Shown: one piece after another, positions 9,601 through 16,828 of the stretch | Position numbering within the stretch: the first letter of the stretch is position 1 | Layout of the letters: each line of letters starts with the position of its first letter | Origin: Dyadobacter koreensis | GTDB lineage: Bacteria > Bacteroidota > Bacteroidia > Cytophagales > Spirosomataceae | DNA: 64,000 nucleotides | Direction: 5' to 3' | Assembly (NCBI RefSeq): GCF_900108855.1 | Contig: NZ_FNXY01000006.1 | Coordinates: forward strand, 248,001 to 312,000 | Notes under the pieces: generated by a model | Databases searched by the model: none | The model's input: only the letters and a program-made list of their open reading frames with translations | What the model was told of the DNA's origin: nothing | Translations under genes and position numbers: made by a program

Positions 9601-10991
9601 GGCTGATAATCAAGTGCTACCTGATGAATTTCCTTTGTAACCTCTGACCAATTGATTTTTCTGGTTTCCGGATCAACTTCCCACCCTCCGACGCGCGCTG
9701 TACGGTTAGTTTGCAACAGCATTTCCTGCGTTTTCTGCAGGCTTTTGGCCATTTGATGACTTTTAGTAATGTCGATAGAATTACCAACGACGTAAGAAAT
9801 ACCGTCCAAAGACTGGACAAGAACATTGTGATAACTCCAAATTCTGTAACTACCGTTTTTGTGTACCGTGGTCATCAATCCGCTGGACTTTCCTGTTGTG
9901 GAAATTTCGTGCAGATAATCCGTTAAAATAGTATGATGTTTTGGTGGAATGAGGTCAAAAAGGCTTAGGTTCAAAACTTCTGCGGTCGTATAACCTAATA
10001 ATTCGGCACCTGCGGAGTTCACGGTCAGGAAATTTCCGTTCATGTCATGAGTGCACATGAGGCCCTGCGAATTTTCAAAAAATGATCTGAAATTTTCTTC
10101 GCTAATCCTTAATTTATTTTCGCTGATTTTTTCGTCTGTGATATTTCTGGCAATAGCAAAAATATTTCCGGTCACCGGCTCCGGCGTTGCAGTCCATTGC
10201 AGATAAAAATATCGTCCGTTTTTTGCTCTGAACCGGTGTACAAAGTTGACTGTAGTCTGCCCTTCTGCAAGCCTGGCAACTTCCAGATATGTTTTGTCGA
10301 CATCCTCCGGGTGAATAAGCTCAAACAATGTGGTTTTTAAAAGGAATTTTTCATCCCAGCCTAATATTTCCTCAAATGCAGGATTTATCTTTCTGAAATA
10401 TCCGTCTGTGCCGGCAATGCAAACAAGGTCATTTGAAAGCTGGAAAAGTTTTTCAAAATGTCTGAGTTCTTCTCTTTTACGCTGGTCAATAATAAGCGAA
10501 ATTGCCTGTTCAGCAAGCAGTTTTAACGCGTCTTTTTGATATGTAGTAAGTTTGTTTATTTTTTTGTCAATCACGCAAAGTGTCCCCAACGAATATCCTT
10601 TCGGATCCACGAGCGGGAACCCCGCGTAAAATCGAATATCAGGGCTTCCGGTTACCAGTGCATTTGTTTTGAAGCGTTCGTCCTGCGTTGCGTCTTCTAC
10701 TTCAAATAACGAATCACCCATGATCGCATACTGGCAAAATGCAAGATCTCTCGACGTCTCCTGGACATCAAGACCTTTTCTTGACTTAAACCATTGCCTT
10801 TTTTCATCAACAAAAGAAACAAGTGAAATCGGCGTCCCGCAAATCATAGATGCCAGTTCCGTCAGTCTGTCAAATTCTCTTTCGGTATGAGTATCAAGAA
10901 TTTGATAACTTTGTAAGGCTCGTAATCTTTCGTTTTCATTGTCTGGTATGGGGGGAAGTTTCATTTTTTCGTTGAGTATATCACATTCCAA
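6612..10991 (-). CDS. Hybrid sensor histidine kinase with GAF, five PAS, two receiver and HPt domains
   Basis: A 1,459-residue soluble phosphorelay protein that carries every relay step in one chain. Order: GAF about 20-172; PAS domains at about 180-290, 297-415, 430-545, 550-685 and 690-810; HisKA with phosphorylated His836 in FLANMSHEIRTPLNG; HATPase_c about 940-1055 with LINLLSNAAKF (N box), VRDTGIGI (G1) and YGGTGLGL (G2); receiver 1 about 1073-1195 with Asp1123 in VLMDYHMP; receiver 2 about 1215-1335 with Asp1267 in IFMDVQMP; HPt about 1355-1459 with His1407 in GHKLKGASS. There are no membrane segments, so the signal is presumably cytoplasmic (redox, light or small ligand). No output regulator is adjacent, so the HPt probably feeds a response regulator encoded elsewhere. 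Met10 (MKLPPIPDNENER, at 10964) is an equally good start. Confidence 0.93.
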   Translation of the reverse strand: MECDILNEKMKLPPIPDNENERLRALQSYQILDTHTEREFDRLTELASMICGTPISLVSFVDEKRQWFKSRKGLDVQETSRDLAFCQYAIMGDSLFEVEDATQDERFKTNALVTGSPDIRFYAGFPLVDPKGYSLGTLCVIDKKINKLTTYQKDALKLLAEQAISLIIDQRKREELRHFEKLFQLSNDLVCIAGTDGYFRKINPAFEEILGWDEKFLLKTTLFELIHPEDVDKTYLEVARLAEGQTTVNFVHRFRAKNGRYFYLQWTATPEPVTGNIFAIARNITDEKISENKLRISEENFRSFFENSQGLMCTHDMNGNFLTVNSAGAELLGYTTAEVLNLSLFDLIPPKHHTILTDYLHEISTTGKSSGLMTTVHKNGSYRIWSYHNVLVQSLDGISYVVGNSIDITKSHQMAKSLQKTQEMLLQTNRTARVGGWEVDPETRKINWSEVTKEIHQVALDYQPTLELAMDFYKHGESREKLEKAVDLALREGTGYDLELELTTSKGEDLWVRAIGNSEMENGTCKRLYGTFQDIDAKKRAELEFRNSKKLLDDVLNAASEVSVIATDINGIITVFNKGAEKLLGYSAEEMIGKSTPSKLHLEEEIRARSEELSRLYSTPVEGFKTLVYKAEREGSEISEWIYKKKNGTLFPVSVVVTTIRDIQNKIIGYLGVASDLSARKKAEEELVTQRARLLAFVEHAPAAVAMFDQNVRYLAISHRWLEEYRLVGQDIIGKSHYEVFPGIDDNWKKIHQRSLKGEILTKDEETWRPPGWDHDQYLKWEVRPWYQFDGSVGGIMIFTQDITETALRREELKQAKIQSEQASIAKSEFLANMSHEIRTPLNGVIGFTDLVMKTKMTDTQKQYLGIVNQSANALLSIINDILDFSKIEAGKLELDVDKCDIYEITSQSADIISFPIQSKGLEMLLNIPSDLPRFVWVDEIRLKQVLINLLSNAAKFTEHGEIELKIEILKYDPQENEHIMCRFSVRDTGIGIREDKQNKIFEAFLQEDGSTTKKYGGTGLGLTISNKLLGMMGSRLQLKSVPGVGSTFFFDLAMRSEPGEAIEWENLDSIKRVLIVDDNDNNRIILAEMLRLLKVESDQASNGFDALNILARGETFDAVLMDYHMPYQDGLETIRQIRETFSMDADELPIVLLNSSADDATVLKGCEELNINYRLIKPIKLHDIFLSLTRLSQKEKTEEVTYTEVQDEISNGKLRIIVAEDNPVNMFLAKTIIGKISPNSQILEADNGLKAVELCKKQLPDLIFMDVQMPEMNGYEATIAIRELVTNKHIPIIALTAGNVKGERDKCLEAGMDDFISKPFVEDAIWQVFHKYTGSTGIQESIEKTGAGKPENHHIDIDKLKEVYMGDDEFIAEFLELTRDSLIKNLSDLKFSVATENLSGINAIGHKLKGASSAAYLIKITEIAGILEHMKSFHKENLIGLLLELEGEIELLKPFLAK

Positions 10992-11098
10992 ATTCCACTA
11001 AATCTCATGATTTTTTTTGGATTATTAAAGAATAATAGGGTAAATGTACTTATCCATGAAAAGAATGTAGTCTGGTGTGATTGAGGCATGATAAATTA

Positions 11099-11106
11099 TA
11101 TTTTTG
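11099..11106 (+). promoter_or_regulatory. Putative -7 element (TAnnTTTG) of the DUF1572 gene
   Basis: TATTTTTG matches the Bacteroidota -7 consensus exactly. Transcription would begin near 11112, downstream of the TTG at 11081 from which the reading frame is open. This argues for the ATG at 11192 or 11207 as the true start. Confidence 0.45.
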
Positions 11107-11191
11107 TTTAAAAAAAATATGTAAATCGTTCAAGGTTATTGGTAAGTTACGAGTTGGTGTCGGCGTATGGTTGAAACTTAAAAATCTCTTA

Positions 11192-11785
11192 ATGAATGTT
11201 CTTAATATGATTACAGAATATCTTGAAAGCACGAAAAAGCAGTTTCGTTATTATAAATTGCTTGGCGATAAAACTCTTGAACAGCTGTCAGACGAGGAGC
11301 TTTTTTGGAAATTCAATCAAGAAAGCAATAGCATTGCGGCCTTGGTTAAACATTTGGCGGGAAATATGCTTTCTCGCTGGACGGATTTTCTGACGTCTGA
11401 CGGTGAAAAAGAATGGCGCGACAGAGACTCCGAATTTGATGATGATTTGAAAAGCAGGCAGGAAGTTTTGAAGAAATGGAACGAGGGATGGAAGTCTTTA
11501 TTTGACGCTTTGGATTCTTTAAATGAGGAAAACTTTCATACAATCGTCTACATAAGGAACCAGGGACATACGATTACCGAGGCAATCAACCGGCAGCTTT
11601 CACACTATCCTTATCATGTCGGGCAAATGGTTTTTATTGGGAAAATGGTAAAAAACAATCAGTGGCAATCGCTTTCTATTCCACGTGGCCAGTCAGGAAA
11701 TTACAACGATGAGAAGTTTTCAAAGCCGAAAAAAACTGAACATTTCACAGATCAGTATATCAAAAAGGACGGTAATCAGCATTAG
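11192..11785 (+). CDS. DUF1572 / DinB-like four-helix protein
   Basis: A small soluble protein resembling DUF1572, a member of the DinB/YfiT four-helix-bundle superfamily whose members are often metal-dependent thiol transferases or of unknown role. The core begins MITEYLESTKKQFRYYKLLG and contains IAALVKHLAGNMLSRWTDFL and INRQLSHYPYHVGQMVFIG. The histidines in VKHLAG and in SHYPYHVGQ are placed like the three metal-binding histidines of DinB proteins. The frame is open from a TTG at 11081, but a -7 promoter element lies inside that extension, so I take the ATG at 11192 (11207 is also possible). No signal peptide. The gene stands alone and its biological role is not evident. Confidence 0.8.
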   Translation: MNVLNMITEYLESTKKQFRYYKLLGDKTLEQLSDEELFWKFNQESNSIAALVKHLAGNMLSRWTDFLTSDGEKEWRDRDSEFDDDLKSRQEVLKKWNEGWKSLFDALDSLNEENFHTIVYIRNQGHTITEAINRQLSHYPYHVGQMVFIGKMVKNNQWQSLSIPRGQSGNYNDEKFSKPKKTEHFTDQYIKKDGNQH

Positions 11786-12348
11786 TGATTTCAGGAAAGT
11801 GGATAGAAATGTTCTGCTGGCGATAGCAATCTTCAAAAGATTAAATCCTTATAATTATTAAAAAACAACTGTTATTGTCGACTGCTGTTACTCGAAAATT
11901 ATCACTGAACTAATCTTGTCACATAATCAAATTGTATCAAGGCGGTCCATTAATAGCCATCAAACACAAAGGCTGTGATTATCTCTTCGCCATTACGTAT
12001 TTCCGGGATGCCACATTTTGGACAACAATGAAGGTGTGGATTTGCAGTGATTGTTTAGTATTAATTAACATTTAGTTAATATACTTTTCAATTTATCCGT
12101 ATACTTTTACGCCATGAAAGTATTTATACAAATCAAATGTTAAATATTTATAAACATTTATTTGGTGATACTTCTTATTTCAACTATTTTTATAGCGCCT
12201 GAAATGACAAAATGACTTAATTGTTTTGACATTTCTGTTAAGTACCACTTCACAGTAGTTTTATTTGTTGAAGTAGATAATTGAAATGAGTATTTTGTGA
12301 AATTTAGAAATGTTAAGTATTAGTTCACCAATTAAATCAATACAAAAA
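11786..12348. other. AT-rich intergenic region upstream of the phosphonate cluster
   Basis: The first part holds a short minus-strand reading frame (11950-12054, listed separately). The rest, 12061-12348, is very AT-rich and probably carries the promoter of the phosphonate genes. An inverted repeat ACTTCA (12247-12252) / TGAAGT (12269-12274) and an imperfect -7-like TATTTTG just before the gene are the only marks I can point to. No regulator gene is nearby. Confidence 0.35.
11950..12054 (-). pseudogene. Start-less short frame with a CPKCG zinc-ribbon-like motif (possible gene remnant)
   Basis: The minus strand has a 34-codon open frame ending in TAA at 11950-11952. It reads through HLHCCPKCGIPEIRNGEE and then IITAFVFDGY. 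The C-x-x-C pair and the compact, protein-like composition look like the C-terminal half of a small zinc-ribbon protein. No ATG is available: an in-frame TAA lies at 12055-12057. It may be the stump of a decayed gene. Chance composition cannot be excluded for so short a frame. Confidence 0.25.
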
Positions 12349-13059
12349 ATGTCAATTGAACTTGTTGTGTTTGACATGGCCGGAACCACCGTTAAAGATA
12401 AAAACGCCGTGGGGCTTGCGTTTCAAAACGCGATGAATGCTTATGGTTATGCTATCGCGATAGAAAATATAAATCCGATCATGGGCTATGAAAAGCCGGT
12501 TGCGATTAAAATGATGCTTGAAAAGCATGAAACAGATAAGAGCAAAATTACAGATCAGCTGATTGATGACATTCATACAGAATTTGTGACCAGCATGATC
12601 CACTTTTATGAAACTTCCGGTGATATCGTCCCTCTACCGAATGTTGAAGAGACATTTGATGTGCTGCGTGAGGCTGGAATCAAAATCGCCCTGGATACAG
12701 GATTTTCGAAGAATATTGCCGATGTGATCATCCGACGTCTGGGTTGGGAAGATAAAATCGATATTATGGTCGCCAGCGATGAAGTTGAAAATGGCCGGCC
12801 TTTTCCTGATATGATCGACAAGATTAAGTCTGAGCTTGGTGTCGTTTCTTCGGAGGTGATCGCCAAGGTTGGTGATACCGAAGTGGATATTAATGAGGGA
12901 ATCAATAGTGGATGTAGATATGTGATCGGAATCACGACCGGGGCATTCACACGTGAAGAGTTGATGCCTTACAAGCCGACACATATTATCGATAATATTT
13001 CGGAAGTGATTGCGATTATTTCCGCCGATGTTAAAATATTATCTGAAAAAGAAAGCTAG
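12349..13059 (+). CDS. Phosphonatase-like HAD hydrolase (TIGR03351-type, PhnX relative)
   Basis: A 236-residue HAD-superfamily hydrolase of the phosphonatase-like clade, predicted to cleave the C-P bond of phosphonoacetaldehyde to acetaldehyde and phosphate. Motif I reads VVFDMAGTT: Asp9 is the nucleophile, and position +2 is Ala11 instead of the usual Asp, as in PhnX. The cap carries MGYEKP with Lys49, which aligns with the Schiff-base lysine in the MGLLK stretch of Bacillus PhnX. Motif II is ALDTGFS and motifs III/IV lie in ENGRPFPDMI and VGDTEVDINEG. The frame is open from 12310, but the ATG at 12349 gives the normal family start. It heads the cluster, 22 bases before the FAD oxidase. True PhnX proteins differ outside the motifs, so activity is inferred from motifs and neighbours. 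Confidence 0.82.
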   Translation: MSIELVVFDMAGTTVKDKNAVGLAFQNAMNAYGYAIAIENINPIMGYEKPVAIKMMLEKHETDKSKITDQLIDDIHTEFVTSMIHFYETSGDIVPLPNVEETFDVLREAGIKIALDTGFSKNIADVIIRRLGWEDKIDIMVASDEVENGRPFPDMIDKIKSELGVVSSEVIAKVGDTEVDINEGINSGCRYVIGITTGAFTREELMPYKPTHIIDNISEVIAIISADVKILSEKES

Positions 13060-13081
13060 TCAGTATAAACACTATTGAAGC

Positions 13082-14203
13082 ATGAGCAAATCAGCAATTG
13101 TGATCGGCGCAGGAATAGTAGGGTTGGCGACTGCCCGTGCATTAGGTGCCAGGGGATATCACGTAACCGTTATTGAAAGATCAAGCAAGGCTATCGGGGC
13201 ATCTGTAAGAAATTTCGGAATGGTATGGCCTATTGGACAGCCGGAAGGAAAGCTTTATGACAGGGCACTGAAAGCAAAAAGTATCTGGAAAGAAGTTTTG
13301 ACGGGTGGCAAGCTATGGTTTCATGAAGGAGGAAGCCTTCACATGGCCTATCACCGGGATGAATTTGAAGTGATCCAGCAAATCGTTGATGCCAGCGAGA
13401 AAAGGCCGGTAAGTGTTTTGACGCCGGAGGCAACACTCTCAAAATCACGTGCTGTAAATCAAAATGGACTGTTAGGTTCACTTTTTTGCGAAGACGAAAT
13501 GATCGTCGATCCAAGAGAAGCTATTGCGGGAATTCCTGCATACCTCACTGAAAAATATGGTGTTAATTTTCTCTGGGATACTGCCATTTCAGAAGTTAGT
13601 TATCCGACCGTAAGATCGGGTAAAAAAGAGTGGGGGGCAGATGAAATTTTTGTTTGCAGCGGTCAGGATTTTGAAACATTGTACCCGGAAGAGTTTTCTG
13701 ATACTGCCATTACCAAATGTAAATTACAGATGCTTCGTCTGGAATCACAGCCGGATAACTGGAAAATCGGACCAGCATTGTGTGGTGGATTATCACTGAT
13801 CCATTACGACGGATTTAAAGCTGCGGCTTCACTTGGGAAATTAAAAGAAAGATATAAAGCTGAATACGCTGACTATTTGAAATGGGGAATTCACGTCATG
13901 GCATCTCAAAATGGATTGGGTGAAATAACGGTTGGCGACTCACACGAGTATGCTCTCACGTTTGACCCGTTCGACAGAGAATTTATAAATACAATGATCC
14001 TGGATTATCTGGCAACTTTCGCGGAATTTAAATCATCGAAAGTTTTTCAGACATGGCATGGGATCTACCCCAAAATGACCAATGGGAATACGGAAATTGT
14101 ATTGCATCCAAACGAAGGCGTGACCATCATCAACGGCTTGGGAGGGGCAGGCATGACACTTTCTTTCGGTTTGTGCGACGAAGTTGTCGGAGGAACTTAT
14201 TAA
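13082..14203 (+). CDS. TIGR03364 family FAD-dependent oxidoreductase, probable aminophosphonate oxidase
   Basis: A 373-residue flavoprotein of the glycine oxidase/DAO fold. The N-terminal dinucleotide-binding motif VIGAGIVGLATARAL (residues 7-21) is followed by ERSSKAIGASVRNFGMVW, the family hallmark after the first Rossmann strand. A second FAD-contact motif, NGLGGAGMTLSFGLC, lies near the C terminus. TIGR03364 proteins recur beside phosphonate genes; members are reported to oxidise aminoethylphosphonate or its N-methyl form to phosphonoacetaldehyde. That product is what the HAD enzyme 22 bases upstream would consume. The protein has no signal sequence, so it is cytoplasmic. A strong hairpin follows the gene. 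The exact substrate (free, N-methylated or hydroxylated aminophosphonate) is not decidable from the sequence. Confidence 0.85.
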   Translation: MSKSAIVIGAGIVGLATARALGARGYHVTVIERSSKAIGASVRNFGMVWPIGQPEGKLYDRALKAKSIWKEVLTGGKLWFHEGGSLHMAYHRDEFEVIQQIVDASEKRPVSVLTPEATLSKSRAVNQNGLLGSLFCEDEMIVDPREAIAGIPAYLTEKYGVNFLWDTAISEVSYPTVRSGKKEWGADEIFVCSGQDFETLYPEEFSDTAITKCKLQMLRLESQPDNWKIGPALCGGLSLIHYDGFKAAASLGKLKERYKAEYADYLKWGIHVMASQNGLGEITVGDSHEYALTFDPFDREFINTMILDYLATFAEFKSSKVFQTWHGIYPKMTNGNTEIVLHPNEGVTIINGLGGAGMTLSFGLCDEVVGGTY

Positions 14204-14220
14204 CTATTAAACGATAGTCC

Positions 14221-14257
14221 GTCTGTGAGAAATACACATAACAAATTTCTCACAGAC
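14221..14257 (+). terminator. Hairpin after the FAD oxidase gene
   Basis: GTCTGTGAGAAAT (14221-14233) and ATTTCTCACAGAC (14245-14257) form a perfect 13-bp stem with an 11-base loop, followed by ATTTTG. It lies 18 bases past the oxidase stop and probably ends a two-gene transcript of hydrolase and oxidase. Confidence 0.6.
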
Positions 14258-14555
14258 ATTTTGCCAAATACGGATATCATAGAAGGCAGCAAGTCAGTTG
14301 GCGTAAACGCAGGCTGATTAATACGACGTTTAACACAATTTTTTCGCTGTGTTTCACAACCAAGGATTGAATAAGCCAAGTCATAAACTCATAAACCTGA
14401 TTCTGGGATGAAATCTTACGCTACAAGAAAAGTATTGCTGCAAAGCGCTGAACCGGTAGCCTTGGATTTGATGACTTCCATCACCACGATAGCCTTCGGC
14501 CGTACGGAGCACCTTGCTCATACTTTCGTTGCTCTGAATGACGGACAGCGCAGAT

Positions 14556-14857
14556 ATGTATCCAAAAGCACCAAACACGCTGCACGAAATTTTACTTCGT
14601 ATAATAGTAATCGTTCAATTTTTGGGAGTACATCACTACAAACCGGAGTGCAGGGAAAAGTGCCCAGTATCAAAGTACGGTCGGTTCCGGGAAGCAATGT
14701 CTCTGTTAAAGATTTGCAAAAAAGCACGGCTGCTGACCCTGCCGGCAGTGTCAGGTTTAGCGAGAATTCTGGATCAGAAGTTCCTGGTATTTCATTCATT
14801 GGTTATAAAACCCATCAGGTAATCGTTGGTAATCAGACCGGCATATGCCTTGCTGCC
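14556..14857 (+). pseudogene. Remnant of a SusC/RagA-type TonB-dependent receptor (N-terminal part only)
   Basis: Two short frames carry the start of a SusC-type receptor. From the ATG at 14556 one frame encodes a signal-peptide-like segment (MYPKAPNTLHEILLRIIVIV then QFLG). After a frame change, codons from 14642 encode a carboxypeptidase-D-regulatory-like domain: VQGKVPS, VPGSNVSVKDLQKSTAADPA, then SFIGYKTHQVIVGNQTGI and LAA. The sequences VxGKV, PGxNVxVKG and FSFIGYKTxEVxVGNxT are hallmarks of SusC N termini. The plug and barrel, about 850 residues, are missing. At about 14852-14861 the text switches directly to a SusD C terminus, so one internal deletion removed the rest of both genes. 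Confidence 0.72.
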
Positions 14858-15054
14858 GCAGGCCTTGAAGCATGGTCGGAATGGAGAAGAGCAGGAAATT
14901 GCAAATATTCCATTGGGACAGGTGGGCCAGGATTATTCACCGAGAAAAATGTTTTATCCGGAAGACGAACTTTGTATTAGTGAGGCTTGATATCAGCAGG
15001 CACTTGGTGGCTCGGCGCGAACGATTTAAAATCGCACGTTTGGTGGAAAAATAA
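14858..15054 (+). pseudogene. Remnant of a SusD/RagB-type lipoprotein (C-terminal part, frameshifted)
   Basis: Three frames in succession spell a SusD C terminus. GLEAWSEWRRAG is the conserved (L/Y)EAW-E(W/F)RRTG segment. After a frameshift follows IANIPLGQVGQDYSPRKMFY and PEDELCISEA, where SusD proteins carry a P-x-RMxYPxxE motif. It is interrupted by TGA, then YQQALGG. After another shift comes GANDLKSHVWWKN, the GG-x-D-x(3)-VWW-K ending typical of SusD homologues. The TAA at 15052-15054 would end the original gene. With the SusC stump just upstream this is the scar of a susC-susD pair. It sits between two phosphonate genes, which hints that the lost transporter imported phosphonate-bearing substrates. 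Confidence 0.7.
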
Positions 15055-15093
15055 ATTCAGGAAAAAGATTTATAGCAGCAAAACGATAACATA

Positions 15094-16764
15094 ATGATTT
15101 GTAATTCCCGAACCCTTAATTTTCTTTTCTTAATTTCATTGTTTGCCTCCTGTAAAAAGGCATCCGAGAAGTCACCCGCGGGTATTGAGCACGTCATCGT
15201 CATTGGCGTTGACGGGCTTAGTCCTGATGGGATTCAAAAAGCCAAAACGCCGGTGATCGATGACATGATTGCAAAGGGGAGCGTAAAATGGAATGTGCGC
15301 ACGGTATTAACTTCCAGCAGCAGCCAAAACTGGGCTTCTATGATTATGGGCGCCGGACCCGAACAACACGGTATCATCAGTAACGACTGGGAAATGGACG
15401 ATCACACGCTGCCGCCAATTGTACAGGAAGCAGATGGCCGTTTCCCGACCATTTTTAGTGTTCTACATCAGGCAAAACCAGAGGCTGAAATTGGTACAGT
15501 CTATCACTGGGGAGGTTTTGGAAGACTATTTCAAAAAAATGCGCTCAATTACGACAGGAATTTTTCAACAGAGGATTCTACGGCAACAGATTTTGTCCGT
15601 TATATTAAAGAAAAAAAACCAGTACTCGGATTTGTTCATTTTGATCATGTAGACCATGCAGGACACCATGGCGGTCACGGTTCACCAGAATATTATCAAT
15701 CGGTCGCAAAGGCAGATTCACTCATAGGACAGATTTTAAAAGGGATCAGAGATGCAGGAATAGAGGATAATACGCTGGTTATAATTTGGGCAGATCATGG
15801 TGGAATTGGGTACGGACATGGAGGTGCAACGCCGCAGGAAGCAGAAATTGCAGGGATTTTTTACGGCAAAGGCGTGAAAAAAGGCTATAAAGTCGAACAG
15901 CAGGTTTATACCTATGATTTAGCGGCAACGATCGCTTTTGCATTGGATGTAACGCCTCCGTATGCATGGACCGGCCGTGCTGTGAAATCCGCTTTTGAAG
16001 GGTTTTCGGAACCTGAAAAATTGTGGCTTGGAGAAAAAATGGTGATCCAGCCGGTTATCTATCCCGAAAGAAAATTATATCAGCAGGCAGGCGGTTTGTT
16101 TACGACTGAAACGGCGATCGTTAAAATCGATACTAAAGCGGAAAAGGGGGTAACACGTTTTACAACCGACGGGAAAGATCCGGATCAATCTTCGCCCGAA
16201 TACAAAGTTCCTTTTACGGTGAATAAAACGACGGTTGTAAAAGCGAAATCTTTCGACGAAAAAGGAAATGCGAGTTTGTTATCGACGGCCTACTTTCGGC
16301 TAGTTAAAGCCGGTTTCGGTAATGGGCTCTCTACTCATTTTTATCAGGGAAATGAGCTTTCCAAAATTCCTCAGTTCAACACATTAAAAAAAGGATCGTC
16401 ATGGATTAGCCCGGAATTTAATATAAGCCGCGACCAAATTAACAAATTAATAGAAAAGGGTAACGAAAGTTTCGCTTTACAATTTTCCGGTTTTATCCAG
16501 ATTGATAATCCCGGCAAATATACATTCAGCACACAGTCTGACGATGGGAGCAAACTTTTTGTTGACGGAAAAGTGGTTGTGGATAATGACGGAAATCATG
16601 GTGTGATGGAAGAAACCGGATCGATCGAGTTAACGGCAGGCAGACATCCTATTCGTGTCGAATATTACAACAATGGCGGCGGGTTCTGGCTCGACGCTTT
16701 TTATAAAGGCCCCGGAGTCAGCAAACAACTGATTCCGGCCGATAAGCTCTTTGTGAAGCAGTAA
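15094..16764 (+). CDS. Lipoprotein phosphodiesterase/alkaline phosphatase-fold hydrolase with PA14 domain
   Basis: A 556-residue exported lipoprotein: signal peptide with lipobox LFASC (Cys20). Residues 30-310 form a type I phosphodiesterase/nucleotide pyrophosphatase (alkaline phosphatase superfamily) domain: VIVIGVDGLSPDG (first metal Asp), LTSSSSQNWASMIMGAGPEQ (Ser/Thr nucleophile region), HFDHVDHAGHHGGHG (metal Asp and His) and IIWADHGGIGYGHGG (metal Asp/His). A chitobiase C-terminal-like segment follows (about 330-405, FTTDGKDPDQSSP), then a PA14 domain (about 410-553, FSTQSDDGSKLFVDGKVV), a sugar-binding or adhesion module. It sits in a phosphonate cluster 64 bases before pbfA. I infer that it hydrolyses phosphonate or phosphate diesters outside the inner membrane, freeing aminophosphonate for uptake. 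Phosphonoacetate hydrolases share this fold, so that is an alternative. Confidence 0.8.
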   Translation: MICNSRTLNFLFLISLFASCKKASEKSPAGIEHVIVIGVDGLSPDGIQKAKTPVIDDMIAKGSVKWNVRTVLTSSSSQNWASMIMGAGPEQHGIISNDWEMDDHTLPPIVQEADGRFPTIFSVLHQAKPEAEIGTVYHWGGFGRLFQKNALNYDRNFSTEDSTATDFVRYIKEKKPVLGFVHFDHVDHAGHHGGHGSPEYYQSVAKADSLIGQILKGIRDAGIEDNTLVIIWADHGGIGYGHGGATPQEAEIAGIFYGKGVKKGYKVEQQVYTYDLAATIAFALDVTPPYAWTGRAVKSAFEGFSEPEKLWLGEKMVIQPVIYPERKLYQQAGGLFTTETAIVKIDTKAEKGVTRFTTDGKDPDQSSPEYKVPFTVNKTTVVKAKSFDEKGNASLLSTAYFRLVKAGFGNGLSTHFYQGNELSKIPQFNTLKKGSSWISPEFNISRDQINKLIEKGNESFALQFSGFIQIDNPGKYTFSTQSDDGSKLFVDGKVVVDNDGNHGVMEETGSIELTAGRHPIRVEYYNNGGGFWLDAFYKGPGVSKQLIPADKLFVKQ

Positions 16765-16828
16765 CTGACTATTCCTAAATACTTTATCTTTTAAAAATAA
16801 ACTGACGCCGACATTTTTGTAAACTGCA

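Noticed and set aside
14408..14980. 190-residue plus-strand open frame as an intact gene
   Set aside because: Its first part has no protein-like pattern. The recognisable pieces belong to a SusC N terminus and a SusD C terminus in different frames, so it is a decay product.
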